Notes under the pieces: generated by a model
What the model was told of the DNA's origin: nothing
What the model saw: only the letters and a program-made list of their open reading frames with translations
The model's database searches: none
Assembly: GCA_037953625.1 (NCBI GenBank)
Contig: CM075653.1
Span: 8,866,001 to 8,930,000, forward strand
Source: Crotalaria pallida
Taxonomy: Eukaryota > Streptophyta > Magnoliopsida > Fabales > Fabaceae
Reading direction: 5' to 3'
Length of the DNA: 64,000 bases
Translations under genes and position numbers: made by a program
Shown here: piece by piece, positions 36,001 through 46,985 of the stretch
Position numbering within the stretch: position 1 is the stretch's first letter
Layout: each line of letters starts with the position of its first letter

Positions 36001-39000
36001 CCGCACCAAATAGCACAATAGTGATGAAATTAACAAAAAACTGCTTCTTTTTAACCTGAAACCTGGAATAGATTACACATAACAAGTTCACAACAAAATA
36101 CCTAATAATTCAAATCCACATGTGACACCAAAATAAATGAAAGTAGAGTGATATGGATTAATCGGTTAAGTAGTAATTGATAATTGGTAGGAATTGTAAT
36201 TCACTTCTCTCAAACCCTAATCTCTCATTACTTGTATGGTAAGAAAGCTCGAGTTCTTTTTTATCGTAGGAATTCCTGCACTTACTTTCTAATTCCTCAA
36301 TTCAATAAGAACCTTTGGAATTCAATTCATTTTTTTCTTCTTTTTGTTAAGAAACCACATCAATTGATATCAAAGCTTCTCTTTCTTGGGAAGATTAAAT
36401 TAATGGCAGAATCAACAAGAACTCAAGCAGTGATATGAGATCCTGAAGAGTGTATGTTTTAATCAAAGGATCACAGAGAAGATTGAAGCACAAATGTTGG
36501 AACTTGGAAGTTCATTGTAGAAGAATTTAGGTAATTCGATCAAGTACTCAATTGAAGAAGCGTTTGTGAGGAACAATGAAGAAGAAGAAGATTCAACATC
36601 CATGAAAGATCGCAATCACAACTAAGGTGATAAGAATGCTAATTCTTGTTATTCTTGTAGAACTAGATTGTCAATAATAGATTTCCCTCGGTTCAATGGT
36701 GATAATGTGACTCAATGGATTTATCAATGTGAAACTTATTTTATGATTAATGAAACACCAGAAGATGTTAAGAGTGAAATTAACAATCATGCACTTTGAG
36801 GACTGAGCACTGAAATGGCATCATGCATTTGTAAGGTCTTTGTGGACTAGTTCTTTACCTAGTTGTAATGTGTATGTGAAAATACTGATAGAAAGATTTG
36901 GTGAAATTTGTGATGATCCCATGGCTGAGTTGATGAAACTAAGGAATAAAGGTTCAATAAGTGAATATCATGAATAATTTGGTGCAATTATCACTAGATT
37001 AAACCTTTCCGAAGAATATACCCTCAATTGTTTTCTTGGTGGATTGAAGAATGAAGTGCAAATGATGGTAAGAATGTTTTAGCCTCGAATAATAGTTAGA
37101 AAGGTTTTTGCCCTAGCCAAACTGTATGTGTCTACAAATTCTCTCAAGGTTCTACTATTGAATTATTTTTTTTTCTGATAATATGAAAAATTTATTTTTG
37201 AACGTGATTGTGGCGACCATGCGATATTGCAGCCGCATGAGGTAATTAATGTGGTATGTTACTAAAAATATATTCACTTATCTTCTATTAATTATGTAAT
37301 TCTATTAAATATATTTTGTTTTGAGTACGAGAACAATTGTAACAAAAAAATCAGAAAATTGGTATCACTATAGATCTCATAAAAATTAAGAAATTTTTTA
37401 TTTTACCAAAAATACAAACAATTAAAAATGCTATAATATCAAGAAAATCTTGGCCTTGAATGTTTAATAGATTATAATTTAAAGGCAAATGTTAGGACAC
37501 TTGTTAAGTAACCAAGAATAATAAATAATGGTTGGAAAATGTTGCTTTTGGGATTTTCGAGAAAGAAAATAATGTTGATTTATTGCATTTTTTTTTACTT
37601 TTAGTAATTTTACAAGTGCCCTTAAAATATTTGTTAGCAAGATCTTAATTTATATTTAAATTTTTGGTAAATCACATTAGCATATAGAATAGCACAAAGT
37701 ACGAGATGAACAATATTACCAATAATAGCTCAAAAACTAATTAAAACACTCATCCATTTTAATTAAACAATGATAAATACAAAGTTAAACATTTTATGTC
37801 AAATAGGTATAGTAAAACTTACCCGGCATTAAATATAATGGGTGGTAGAAGGTATATGAAGAAAAGGTCTTCACTAAAGACTAGTAGATGTGAGCTTTTA
37901 CCTCCACTAAACATCAAAATGACTACGCCAGTGGAAAGACCCTGACATCATACATTTGAAACTCATTCATTAGAGAAAAGGGTTTGGTGGTGTATTGGTA
38001 GTTAGTGTATATCTAGACTAATTTGTGGAGTATTCATTACATTTCAATTTCATAATACTAGAAGTAAAATGTTTCAAACTCACAAACAGTGTCAATAAAA
38101 TGTTTCACACCTTACATATTATGAAATGTTTCACAACTTACATGCTACTATAACATTTCATTATTCGGTGAATTTAACGAGTAGACTAATGTGATTTAGT
38201 AGATCTCACATACAATCTTCTCAAAAATAAAAGATATTGTATTGAAAGAAAAAGTTGAAAAAATTAGGGAATTTTTATCCATATCCTCTTTTTTATAATT
38301 GCATCTTTTTTCAACGCAAAATTTCAAAATTGTCCATGCGTCAATTTTTATGTTATTTTGTTATACAAATTCAAAAAACTATCCGATTGAAAAGACTTTC
38401 CAATCCAATAATCTTTTCGATTTGATAATATTTTGAAATGTACAGCGAAAATATAAAAACAAAGAGCAATTTGGGAAATTTTAAGCTAAAAAATTTAAAA
38501 ACTTGGATGCAGTTAGCAAAATCTGGATGTAAGTGGAATTTCCCAAAAAAAAAATTAAATATGTGTTACCATTTTTCATGATAGCATTTCTCTTGTTTTT
38601 TTGTTTTTTTTTTGTTTTCTATTTTTTTACCACCAGATTTGACATCCCATAAATAGGTGGGTATCATACATATTATGTAAAAACAGTTTAATGAGCGGTG
38701 TATAAATATAAATAAATAAGTATATCCTTACCAAATGCCATTATATACGCATATACATGATTATTTAAAAGTTATTCATGCATAGAGGGATTTGTCAATA
38801 CGAGGAAAGTCTTTTTTTGGTTGGATATTTTGGTATTGTGTAATAGAAATTTAGGACAAAAATACCTTCAATGTTTTGTTAAAAGGAGTTTTTATGATAG
38901 GAGTATTTTCATAAATTGTTTTTTTTTAATTTTAAAAAAAATAAAAAATCCCAATTTTCTCCAAACTCTCTCTATTTGTTATTCCTCCATCGTCTATACC

Positions 39001-41089
39001 CTCACCGTTAACGACCATCACTTCTCCGCCAAACACCATGTCTTTAATTTGAGAAAGAACAACGGCAACAACAGTGATGGCAACAAAGAAAACGATTCTA
39101 GAAGAGGAAGAGACAATTCACCTTCAATTGGTTCATCATTCGAATCACAACACCATCGACAACAAGCTATTGGTAATAACAAATAGCAGTGGGGCAGGTT
39201 AGGGAGTAGTTGGCGTCGCAGCTTGGTTGAGGGTGAGGATGAAGGTGATCACTGGTGGTTGGGGAGGAGGTGAACGAGGTGGAGTTTAGGTTTGAGCTTT
39301 GTCGTCAACGATATAAGGTGCGACGGTGAAAGTGAGAGGAGAGAAATTTTGGATTTTTCAAAATGAGGGAGAAAGAGAGTGTCGAATTGAAGGGTTTGCG
39401 GGGTCGGTTTTTTTTTTATTTCCAAAAATGAAATTTTTAAAATGCCTTTAATTATTTTTTTTTTTAGGTAAGCAAAAAAAAAATGCCTTTAATTATTAAA
39501 ACTCATTCCCACAAAACACCTATGGGTATTTTCATTTAAAATATTATGATACACAGTACTAATATGGTCTATAATTGGGTGAAAAAGAATTTAGTCAGAT
39601 AAGCAAAATTCATACATAAATATCAAGGGTGTTGCTTTGGTACCATTTGCAAAAAAAAAAAAAGGTTATTGTATACCTTTTATATCTAATTCTAATAAAA
39701 TAGTGACGACATCTGTGCTTGCATCCATGTGAATGCCCTATTAGGTAGAATAGGGTTACGTGAATATTCAAATTTGACATCTATCTAGATCTAACATTGG
39801 TTTGTCTTATACGTAATTTTATTATTTTTGCATATAAATTAGATATAAATGTCTGGATGTTCACATAATATTATTATTACGTATGCACAATCAAAAATTA
39901 CAAACTCTACAATTAAACCCTTAAGACATTTCTAAAAACCATTATTCTCAAAATTCAAAATCCACGCACCCTCCAAATGATTTTCTTTTCTTCTTCCTCA
40001 TTCCCAAACTAACGTAATTGGTTGAAAATTGAAGGCAATGTATTGAGAAGGGTGCATATCATTGCGGTTCTTTACAATTTCATTATTTATCACATTTGGT
40101 ACTTAAAAATGAAGGAAGGAATATCATGTGGAGTGAGTTTTTATATTGAGAATGTTGGTTTTATAATAATGCTTCAAAGGCTCAATTGCAAAATATATAA
40201 TTTGTAATTATGCTTATTTGATGTGGTATGTAAGTGTACATGCTGCTATTTTATTGGATTAATTATAGATGGTATAGCAACCATTTTCTTCAAAATAAAG
40301 AGTATCTAAGGGAAAATATTAATTGATATGATAAAGGGTGATCTAGTGCATGAGATTCTCACCCTAATGAGATCTGAGGAGTGGTACGATGACAACATAA
40401 TTGTTTTTAGAATAATATGTTTGATTGGTCCCTTATTTTGTGGATATCGATCAATTTCGTCTTTGAGATTTTCGAAATTTCAAATTAGTCTCTGAGATAG
40501 GAAAGCTTGAATCATATTAGTCCATGATGTTAATGGTCTTCAGTGGTCCTTAGTGGATTAACGGAATACAAAGACTGTTGACTATTGGTCAAGTTAGTCT
40601 CTGAAATATTGGACATTAGTCAAATTAGTCCTCGACTTTGTGAACCACTAATGATGGGGACTAATGTGACTCACGTTTTACAATCTTGGGAACTAATTTG
40701 GAAATTCGATAATATCAAAAACTAATTTGACTATTGTTCACAAAATCAATGAGTAATCTGACAAATTATTATTATTTTAATTATTAGTACACAACCTTTT
40801 CTCTTTGCAAATAGAATCCATCCCTAAGAAACGCCGTAGTAAAACTAATAAAATTATTAATATTAAATGGTTTATTATTGGCAGACCAACAAGTATAGGA
40901 AAAATGAACACTTACAATGAAAAGAGCAGTGATGGATTCATTCACCCACCGATATTCCTCAAGGAGATGTCCTAGAACAATACAAGCACATAAGAGTGCC
41001 ACGAATATGTTCATTGAGACCACGGAGCCATGATCTGAAGTGAATAGCATTTGCATTTTTGAAAGAACATAGCTTAATTCAACACCCAT
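30061..41089 (-). CDS. NHX: Vacuolar Na+(K+)/H+ antiporter, NHX class I
   Basis: Fourteen coding exons join in frame to 555 residues: 41089-40916, 37941-37823, 36062-35965, 34951-34892, 34641-34595, 34513-34319, 33997-33951, 32978-32912, 32786-32686, 32584-32483, 32022-31884, 31791-31729, 31370-31287 and 30432-30061. All junctions are GT-AG. The protein is a CPA1 antiporter of the tonoplast or endomembranes that exchanges Na+ or K+ for H+. LFFIYLLPPI is the amiloride-binding segment of class-I NHX. GEGVVNDATSVVLFNA carries the conserved Asp-containing core, and WWAGLMRGAVSIALSYNQ is also typical. The hydrophilic tail has an acidic DDLDDDHDDD patch and ends FMRPVFGGRGFVP, as in NHX1/2-type proteins. 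Length fits the family (about 540-555). Which paralogue it is cannot be told. Confidence 0.95.
33495..33830 (-). mobile_element. LINE ORF2 C-terminal fragment in an NHX intron
   Basis: On the minus strand the piece reads as the extreme C-terminus of a plant non-LTR reverse transcriptase protein. EVRNEIILKGSQF and VQVRSWRWFKSQVEG resemble the W..RN..IFK and SW.W signatures. It lies in the intron between the exons at 33997-33951 and 32978-32912. No tail or target duplication was found. Confidence 0.6.
35130..35430. repeat. Decayed foldback repeat in NHX intron 3
   Basis: The left part (agttaacacttaatttggtc, tttagtcccaaaaag) and right part (aagatcaatg, ctaagttaatgtgaaaaat, tgctaaattgat) are rough inverted copies. 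The pattern resembles the 'no intervening protein' foldback MITEs seen elsewhere in this window. Ends and target duplication are unclear. Confidence 0.45.
35593..35935. repeat. Foldback MITE in NHX intron 3
   Basis: The left end taggcaaaacttatgttttg and the reverse complement of the right end (taggcaaaatttgtgttttg) match closely. The arms continue inward with related text. The element is about 340 bp and has no coding capacity. Flanks are AT-rich and similar (aatataaga / aatataata), so a 9-bp duplication is possible but not clean. Confidence 0.7.
36361..37150 (+). mobile_element. Gypsy-type gag fragment in NHX intron 2
   Basis: Plus-strand text includes FPRFNGDNVTQWIYQCETYF, followed after breaks by LMKLRNKGSISEYHE and CFLGGLKNEVQMMVR. 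This is the pattern of plant Gypsy retrotransposon gag proteins. Stops and shifts interrupt it. A degenerate primer-binding-like site (ttgatatcaaagc) precedes it near 36364. No LTR pair or pol was found, so it is a remnant. It lies antisense within the NHX intron at 37822-36063. Confidence 0.8.
37942..40915 (-). other. NHX intron 1 (about 3 kb), no gene supported
   Basis: The segment near 38950-39420 is less AT-rich, with a Ser/Asn-rich open stretch on the plus strand (38821-39186) that has no recognisable family. The T-rich arms around 38840-38930 and 39430-39530 hint at a decayed foldback element. The stretch at 40420-40770 has repeated agtctctgaga/attagtcc phrases in both orientations, again foldback-like. 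Confidence 0.5.
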
Positions 41090-42534
41090 TGTGTGAACCC
41101 TCTTCAATATCCTCAAATTCAGATTATTGTTGAATTAAGATGTTCAATGTTGCCAACCCTGCAATGCAATGTGAGTAAGCTAAGAAACATATGCATATAT
41201 AAGAATTTTCACAAAGGAAGCTACCTTAGAGCACATACTATAGCAAACGTGATTATATATCTTCTTCTCAACTAAAGCAAAATAAAAAAAAATAAAAAAG
41301 TTCTTTCGTGGAATGGGCTGAGTTGTTTAAATTAGTTATTTGAATAATACTTTTCCTTACAAACTATATTTACTACTTTATTATAGTCAATTACTTTTTA
41401 TTAAGATCGTAACTTATAATTATATCACTAAGTCTATTAATACCTTTAGTCAATTTATTCAATAGTATTAATATATTTAAAATAAGAATTCAAAAAAAAA
41501 ATATATGATTTCTTCAACAATAAAAAAAATAAAAATATAGTTAATAGTGCTCTCTAAAAATAACAAATAATTTGAGCATAATATTTCATCCAAAAAGGTC
41601 ATTAATTAATTCTCTAACCAGAAGGTCAACATCACAAATTATAAATGTAGAAACACATTTGGTTCATAGCTCATTTTTTTTTTCTAAATGTGGTTCATAC
41701 CTCATTAGTCTTTGTATATGTAAGTTGACACTTATTAAAATACTAAATTAAATGTAGTTAAAATGTATTGAAAAATACATATTTTAAAATTTTTGAAAAA
41801 ATAAAAAACGTGAACTTATGATTTTTTTTTCACTTCTAATAATCTTAACTATAATATTAAAACCCTTTCTAATATACAAGTGTTACTAATTTCATCATTT
41901 AAAGAAAAGTAAATAATTAAGTTTATGTAATTTTTAAAATGCCACAATATTCTAGGAAATATTCTAGGTACTTATTAATTTGGTGACACTTCAAATTTTT
42001 TTCATAATAAACTTGACTTTATCCCCAAGACAAATTGGTTACATTTATATTTTTGGAAGAAGATATATATAATATTTTACGTTCTTTAAAAGCTTATCAA
42101 AAGGTGAGGGTAATAAAAAATAACATTTCAAAAAAGTTACCGAATAATATGTCAAAACTTCTAATTTGTTCCGCTAATTATTATTTTTTTAACATTTTGG
42201 TCATGAACCTTCTTTTTTTCATTATAACTCGATTTTTACTTGTAATTATTCCAGTTGTCAATCAAAATTCACAATAATCAAATTGAGTTCAGAATAAAAA
42301 CATCTACATAATTCCTATATTATTTTTTTTTTCTCTTCAAACTATACCATTAAAATGTGGGTTTTAAAGCTATAATACTAATGAAAAATTAAACTAACTT
42401 AAAGACCAACTGCTTGAACACAAAAAATTTAGTTAATATGTTTGAATCATCAAATGAACTTAAGAATAAAAAATAACTTAAAAAATCAATTTAATAATTT
42501 TGCCATAAATAAATAAAGGATTTACTATCTTGTT

Positions 42535-42721
42535 TTGTTTTTATTTTGCCCATCCGGTTCTCCAAGTACTATTTAGGTACATCCGGATCCGACCCGGGTC
42601 GCGTGCTGGCTATGGCAGGTGAGACTTCCAACATAAATTTTGGGCATCCACAAGGAATCGAACCCAAAACCTTGCTTAAGCGAGACCGAACTGGTTACCA
42701 CTCGTCTCAAGCCATGTTGGC
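42535..42721 (-). mobile_element. tRNA-derived SINE
   Basis: On the minus strand, TGGCTTGAGACGAGTGGT resembles an RNA polymerase III A box and GGGTTCGATTCC a B box, about 50 bases apart. A non-tRNA body and an A-rich tail (aaaataaaaacaaaacaaga) follow. It lies in the putative leader intron of NHX. No clean target duplication was found. It is not a functional tRNA gene because no cloverleaf can be drawn. Confidence 0.65.
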
Positions 42722-42723
42722 TA

Positions 42724-42990
42724 CTCCCTTCGTTTCATATGTAGTGTTCATAAAACTTTTGTCTCATGTTTCATATGTAGTGTTCATAATTAATGCTATT
42801 TTCCCCAACACACCTCTATTTATCACATTCTCTTTTTCACTTTCAATATCTTTTTGTCTCTTCAATAATAATTATGCAAGGACATTAAACTCAAAACATG
42901 CATCCTAAATTCTTACATTAATTATTTAACTATTTCTTAAAATTCGTGCATAGCTTTAAAAAAACACTACTTATTATAAAATGGAGGGAG
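42724..42990. mobile_element. Stowaway-type MITE (Tc1/mariner)
   Basis: The element is flanked by TA on both sides. It begins CTCCCTTCGTTTCA and ends ATGGAGGGAG, the classic Stowaway termini. A tttcatatgtagtgttcata phrase occurs twice near its left end. It abuts the SINE on its left. Confidence 0.85.
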
Positions 42991-43315
42991 TATCTTCTTT
43001 AACCAAACATGCATGTCATTGCATGCATGAATTCATGATAACATACAAAGTGGGGAATATGAGTAAATATGAGTTTTAAAGCTGTAATACTAACAAGAAT
43101 CTAACTTTATAGAACAAACTTGAAAACAAAAATTAACTAAACATGTTTCAAGTAATAAAAGAAAACTTATAAAAATAACTTGAGAATAATAAATAACTTA
43201 GAAAAACATCAACTTATTAATGTTGCCTTGAAAGAGAAAAAACTTCTTTGTCCCAAACATATGATTACATGCATGAAATGAAGTTATGATAGCAACAACA
43301 AATAAAAATGCTCAC

Positions 43316-43620
43316 CTAAACGATTATTAGGAACAACATGCTAACTAATGAAAGAAAGCATGTAACAATGTTGCAGTCGTTGTCTTCTTGAGAATATTCG
43401 AACAACAAAGAAAAACAAATTAAGGGAACCAATCTCGTGTCCGAATTCCTCGCTCACTTGCAATGCAACATGTAATGTTTTTCAGCTCCGTGATGTCGAG
43501 AATACAATGAAAGGTGGAAATTAATTAAAGAAAGGAAGAAGTAATAATTGAAATGGAAAAAAGGATGCAAAGAGAGAGAGAGAGAGTTGATGAAATGAGA
43601 GGAAAATGATTGAAGGGATT
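43316..43620 (-). other. Probable NHX 5'-UTR exon (right limit uncertain)
   Basis: A strong donor (TTTAG|GTGAGCAT on the minus strand) at 43316/43315 and an acceptor (cattgcattgcag) ending at 41159 would remove a 2.16-kb leader intron. That would place a UTR exon at 41158-41090 immediately before the NHX start codon. Class-I NHX genes in other plants have such a leader intron. The upstream limit is a guess; a GA repeat (43571-43587) lies near it. Confidence 0.4.
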
Positions 43621-44023
43621 TGGAGAAGAGAACAGTGGAGGAGGAAATTAAAATTCGGAGAAGAAAAGTGGAAGACAATAGTTGATATTATTATTGACAA
43701 AGAGAGAGAGAGAGAAACAACATACTCCTATGTAAATTTTGAGAGAGAGAGAAGCGCATGCTGCGGACAACACATTCCAAATAGAAATGAGCTCATTTTG
43801 TTCTCTTAAAATTATTTTTAATAAATATATAAAGTTTACGGAATTAAAGCTCTAGCAAACATAAAGAATTTTAGCTGAGGGACACTTCTGAAAGGGCCAT
43901 ACGATATTTAAAAGATTAGTCATCGTGCTCGCGTTGGTGGATACCCGAAAAACCAAAAAAAGTTTATGAAATGAACCGAAAATTAAAATTAATTTACACC
44001 AATTTTGCTTATTGTTGATTACT

Positions 44024-44341
44024 ACCTATTTCTCCTAAGTTATGCGTTTTTAGTCATGGAATATAGATTAAAAAAATAAGTAAATGATGTAAGAATTTGG
44101 TGTATTATTTTGATTAAATTATCCCCATTTAATAATTGGGGGAAAATAATATTAAATATATGAAGATTATATGTTGAAGAGAAATGAAGAAATGAGTGAA
44201 GAAAAAAATGTGATAAATAAAAGTATGCTTGAAAAAAGAAATATTATTGATGAATAGTGAGTTTCTAAAAATACATAATATATGGGATAAGATAAAATGA
44301 CTAAAAATACATAACTTATGAGACGAACGGATGAAATAGTT
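44024..44341. mobile_element. MITE, Stowaway-like
   Basis: The left arm (ctatttctcctaagttatg) and the inverted right arm (ctatttcatc...cataagttatg) match and continue inward with a gtttttagtcat/atgactaaaaata pair. A TA dinucleotide adjoins the left end. The element is about 318 bp. Confidence 0.65.
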
Positions 44342-45169
44342 AATAAGTGACATATTTCTTCCTGTTTTTTTTAATATAAATTGATTTATAAGTTGCTCAA
44401 AAACCTATATATAATTACTCAATTTTTTAATACTCATTTAGATCATTATTATAAGTCATATTTTATAAGATTTTCATTGTCTTTTTTAATTTATAAATCA
44501 CCTTACAATTTGTATGCAACATTTATTAATTTTTTTTATCTTATATTGCCCTTGTTAATTATCTCTATTTTTCTCATCACTAATATAACAAACAAACAAT
44601 TGGATAAATCAAAATACCTAAACAATGAAATTGAATTAAAAGTTTGATACTTCAAATATAATTAATTGTGGAATACTTCAATATCAAATTAGGGTAAAAA
44701 TATAAAGTTATATAATGTTTTTAAAAATATGAATACGCTTAACTAATTTTATTAAATTTTTGTAATTTGATTAAATGTAACCTTTAATAAGGATCGAAGT
44801 CAGAATCAATTTAGTCATCATCAAAAAGAAAAATTACAAATGTGTCCTCAAAGCTTTTAAATATGGGTTAAATTAGTCTTTTAAAAAAAATATTATTACA
44901 CTAGTTATTAGTTTGACTTACATTATTTTAAAAAAATTACAACCAATTTAATTTTATTTTGAACGGAATTAATACACATATGAAAATATTCAATGACGAG
45001 AGTGGGTGATTCTTCATTCCATAAACGAGTTCTCGTAACCTATAGGGTCTATTCACCTTAGCATTATTATTATTATTCATGAATCTTATTCTAAGCGTTT
45101 ATTTATTTTTTACTTTTTTAAGGGATTCTAAGTATTTATTATAAGTCTTCATAGTTCAACACTTGGTCT

Positions 45170-46087
45170 ACCCAAAACAACAACATCGACTAAGCCTTTG
45201 TCCTACAAGGTGGGGTCGGCTACATGAATCAAACGACGTCATAAAGGCCTATCATAAATTATGTCTTTTGATAAGGCATTGATTGTCATATCCTTCTCAA
45301 TTGTTTCGCCTATAGTTTTTCTAGGTCTTCCTCTTCCTCTAGCCCTTGTAGTACCCTCCATTTGGTCTACCCTCCTAACCGGGGCTTCCACCGGTCTCCT
45401 CCACACATGCCCAAACCACCTAAGACGAGATTCAACCATTTTTTCAACAATAGGAGCAACCCCAACTTTTTCTCGAATATACTCATTTCTAATCCGATCT
45501 TGTCTGGTATGCCCACTCATCCACCGCAACATCCTCATCTCTGCAACATGAAGTTTATTCTCTTGTGTGCCCTTTGCCGCCCAACACTCTGTCCCATATA
45601 ACATCGCCGGTCTTACAGCAGTGCGGTAGAACCTTCCTTTAAGTTTAAGTGGTACCTTCTTATCACATAACACGCCCGAGGCACTCCTCCATTTCATCCA
45701 CCCTGCTTGAATCCTATGATTTACATCCCCTTCTATTTCTGCATCCTGCTGTAAGATAGAACCAAGATACTTAAACTTCGGGACTTGTGCTAAGACATGC
45801 TCTCCAACCTTCACCTCCCGAGTAAGGCCCACGTGCCTCTTGCTAAAATTACACTCCATATACTCTGTCTTGCTTCGACTTATCCGGAATCCAGACCCTT
45901 CTAAAGCTTGTCTCCACATTTCAATCTTCCCATTTATTTCCTCTCTAGTATCCCCAATAAGCACAATATCATCCGCAAAAAGCATGCATTTGGGCACTGG
46001 TTCTTGGACATGTTCCGTAAGCACATCCAAGACCAATGTAATGAGGTAGGGGACCCTTGGTGTAGACCTCAACAAAAAAAAAATCAA
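45170..46087 (-). mobile_element. RTE-type LINE, 5'-truncated
   Basis: The minus strand encodes 282 residues of the C-terminal part of an RTE-clade reverse transcriptase. The catalytic block is CMLFADDIVLIGDTREEI, followed by FRISRSKTEYMEC, FKYLGSILQQDAEIEGDVNH, AMLYGTECWAAK, MRMLRWMSGHTRQDRIRN and WFGHVWRRP. The 3' end (gccgaccccaccttgtagga, then ttgttgttttg-like tail at 45174-45215) is typical of plant RTE LINEs. Everything upstream of the catalytic DD is lost, the usual result of incomplete reverse transcription. A related, shorter fragment lies at 5640-5940. Confidence 0.92.
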
Positions 46088-46985
46088 GCGTTCATAATTT
46101 AGGCACAGATTTAGTGTTCAAAGAAGATAACCAAGGGTGGAACCATGGAAGGGGGAACTAAATTCTCTTTGTGTTAATTTTTTGTTTTTTGTCATATGTC
46201 TTAATATGGTTACATGAATTTTATAAAACGAAACAAAAAACTTCAATGAATGTGCATAATTAATATAAAGTTTTTTTTTATGGTTTTTATTCTATCGATA
46301 TATCATTCATTATTTATTTGCATTATTATTTAAAAATAATTAATAATCATCTATTTAAATAATGAATAATAAACTCACAAATGCATGTCAAAAACTTTTA
46401 TATTGTCAATTCACCAAGTATTCTCAGTAAAGTGAATACGATACTTGCTCCTTGCGTTCCTGCAAGGTGGTTCTCCAAGCAAGCAGTCACCCACTCTCGT
46501 TCGCCTTCACTGCCCCTCCGTCGCTCTCGTCCTTCAATGTCCCTCCGTCGTTGGCCTCTGCAGGAACGCAGCAACAAAAGCAAGTCGATCTCCATCTCTG
46601 AACACGGTCACAACAAAAGCCGATCGCGATCTCATCTTGTCCAGGTGTGTCCATGAAACTGGTTCACGACCCTGACCCTTTTCCTTTTTTTCTGTGGTTG
46701 TGAAGGTGAGGCTGAGGCATATACCGACCGACGTCGGGAAGGGGTTCACGACCCCAAATTAATTTGTTTGTCAGGTCGAGCTTGGGCCAAAATTCAAAAC
46801 TCTAATTTTTTGGTTACGGGCCCAGCCCAATAAAATTTGTTTGTGACTCCATTCCTTTTCCTCCCTCGGTCCCTCCCTAGGAGTTTTATACTTTTTTGTG
46901 ATCGCTCGTGAATCATATTCATACCACTGTTGAATAATCCCTCCATACAAGAATCGAACAGAAACCAAATTTACCACAAAAAAAG

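Noticed and set aside
38821..39186. Open frame of 121 codons within NHX intron 1
   Set aside because: Asn/Ser-rich text with no family, inside an intron and next to foldback-like arms. It is most likely a chance frame in a decayed repeat.
46381..46656. Ser/Arg-rich plus-strand open frame upstream of eIF2B epsilon
   Set aside because: It is low-complexity, overlapped by open frames in two other phases, and shows no recognisable domain. It could be 5' flank or UTR.
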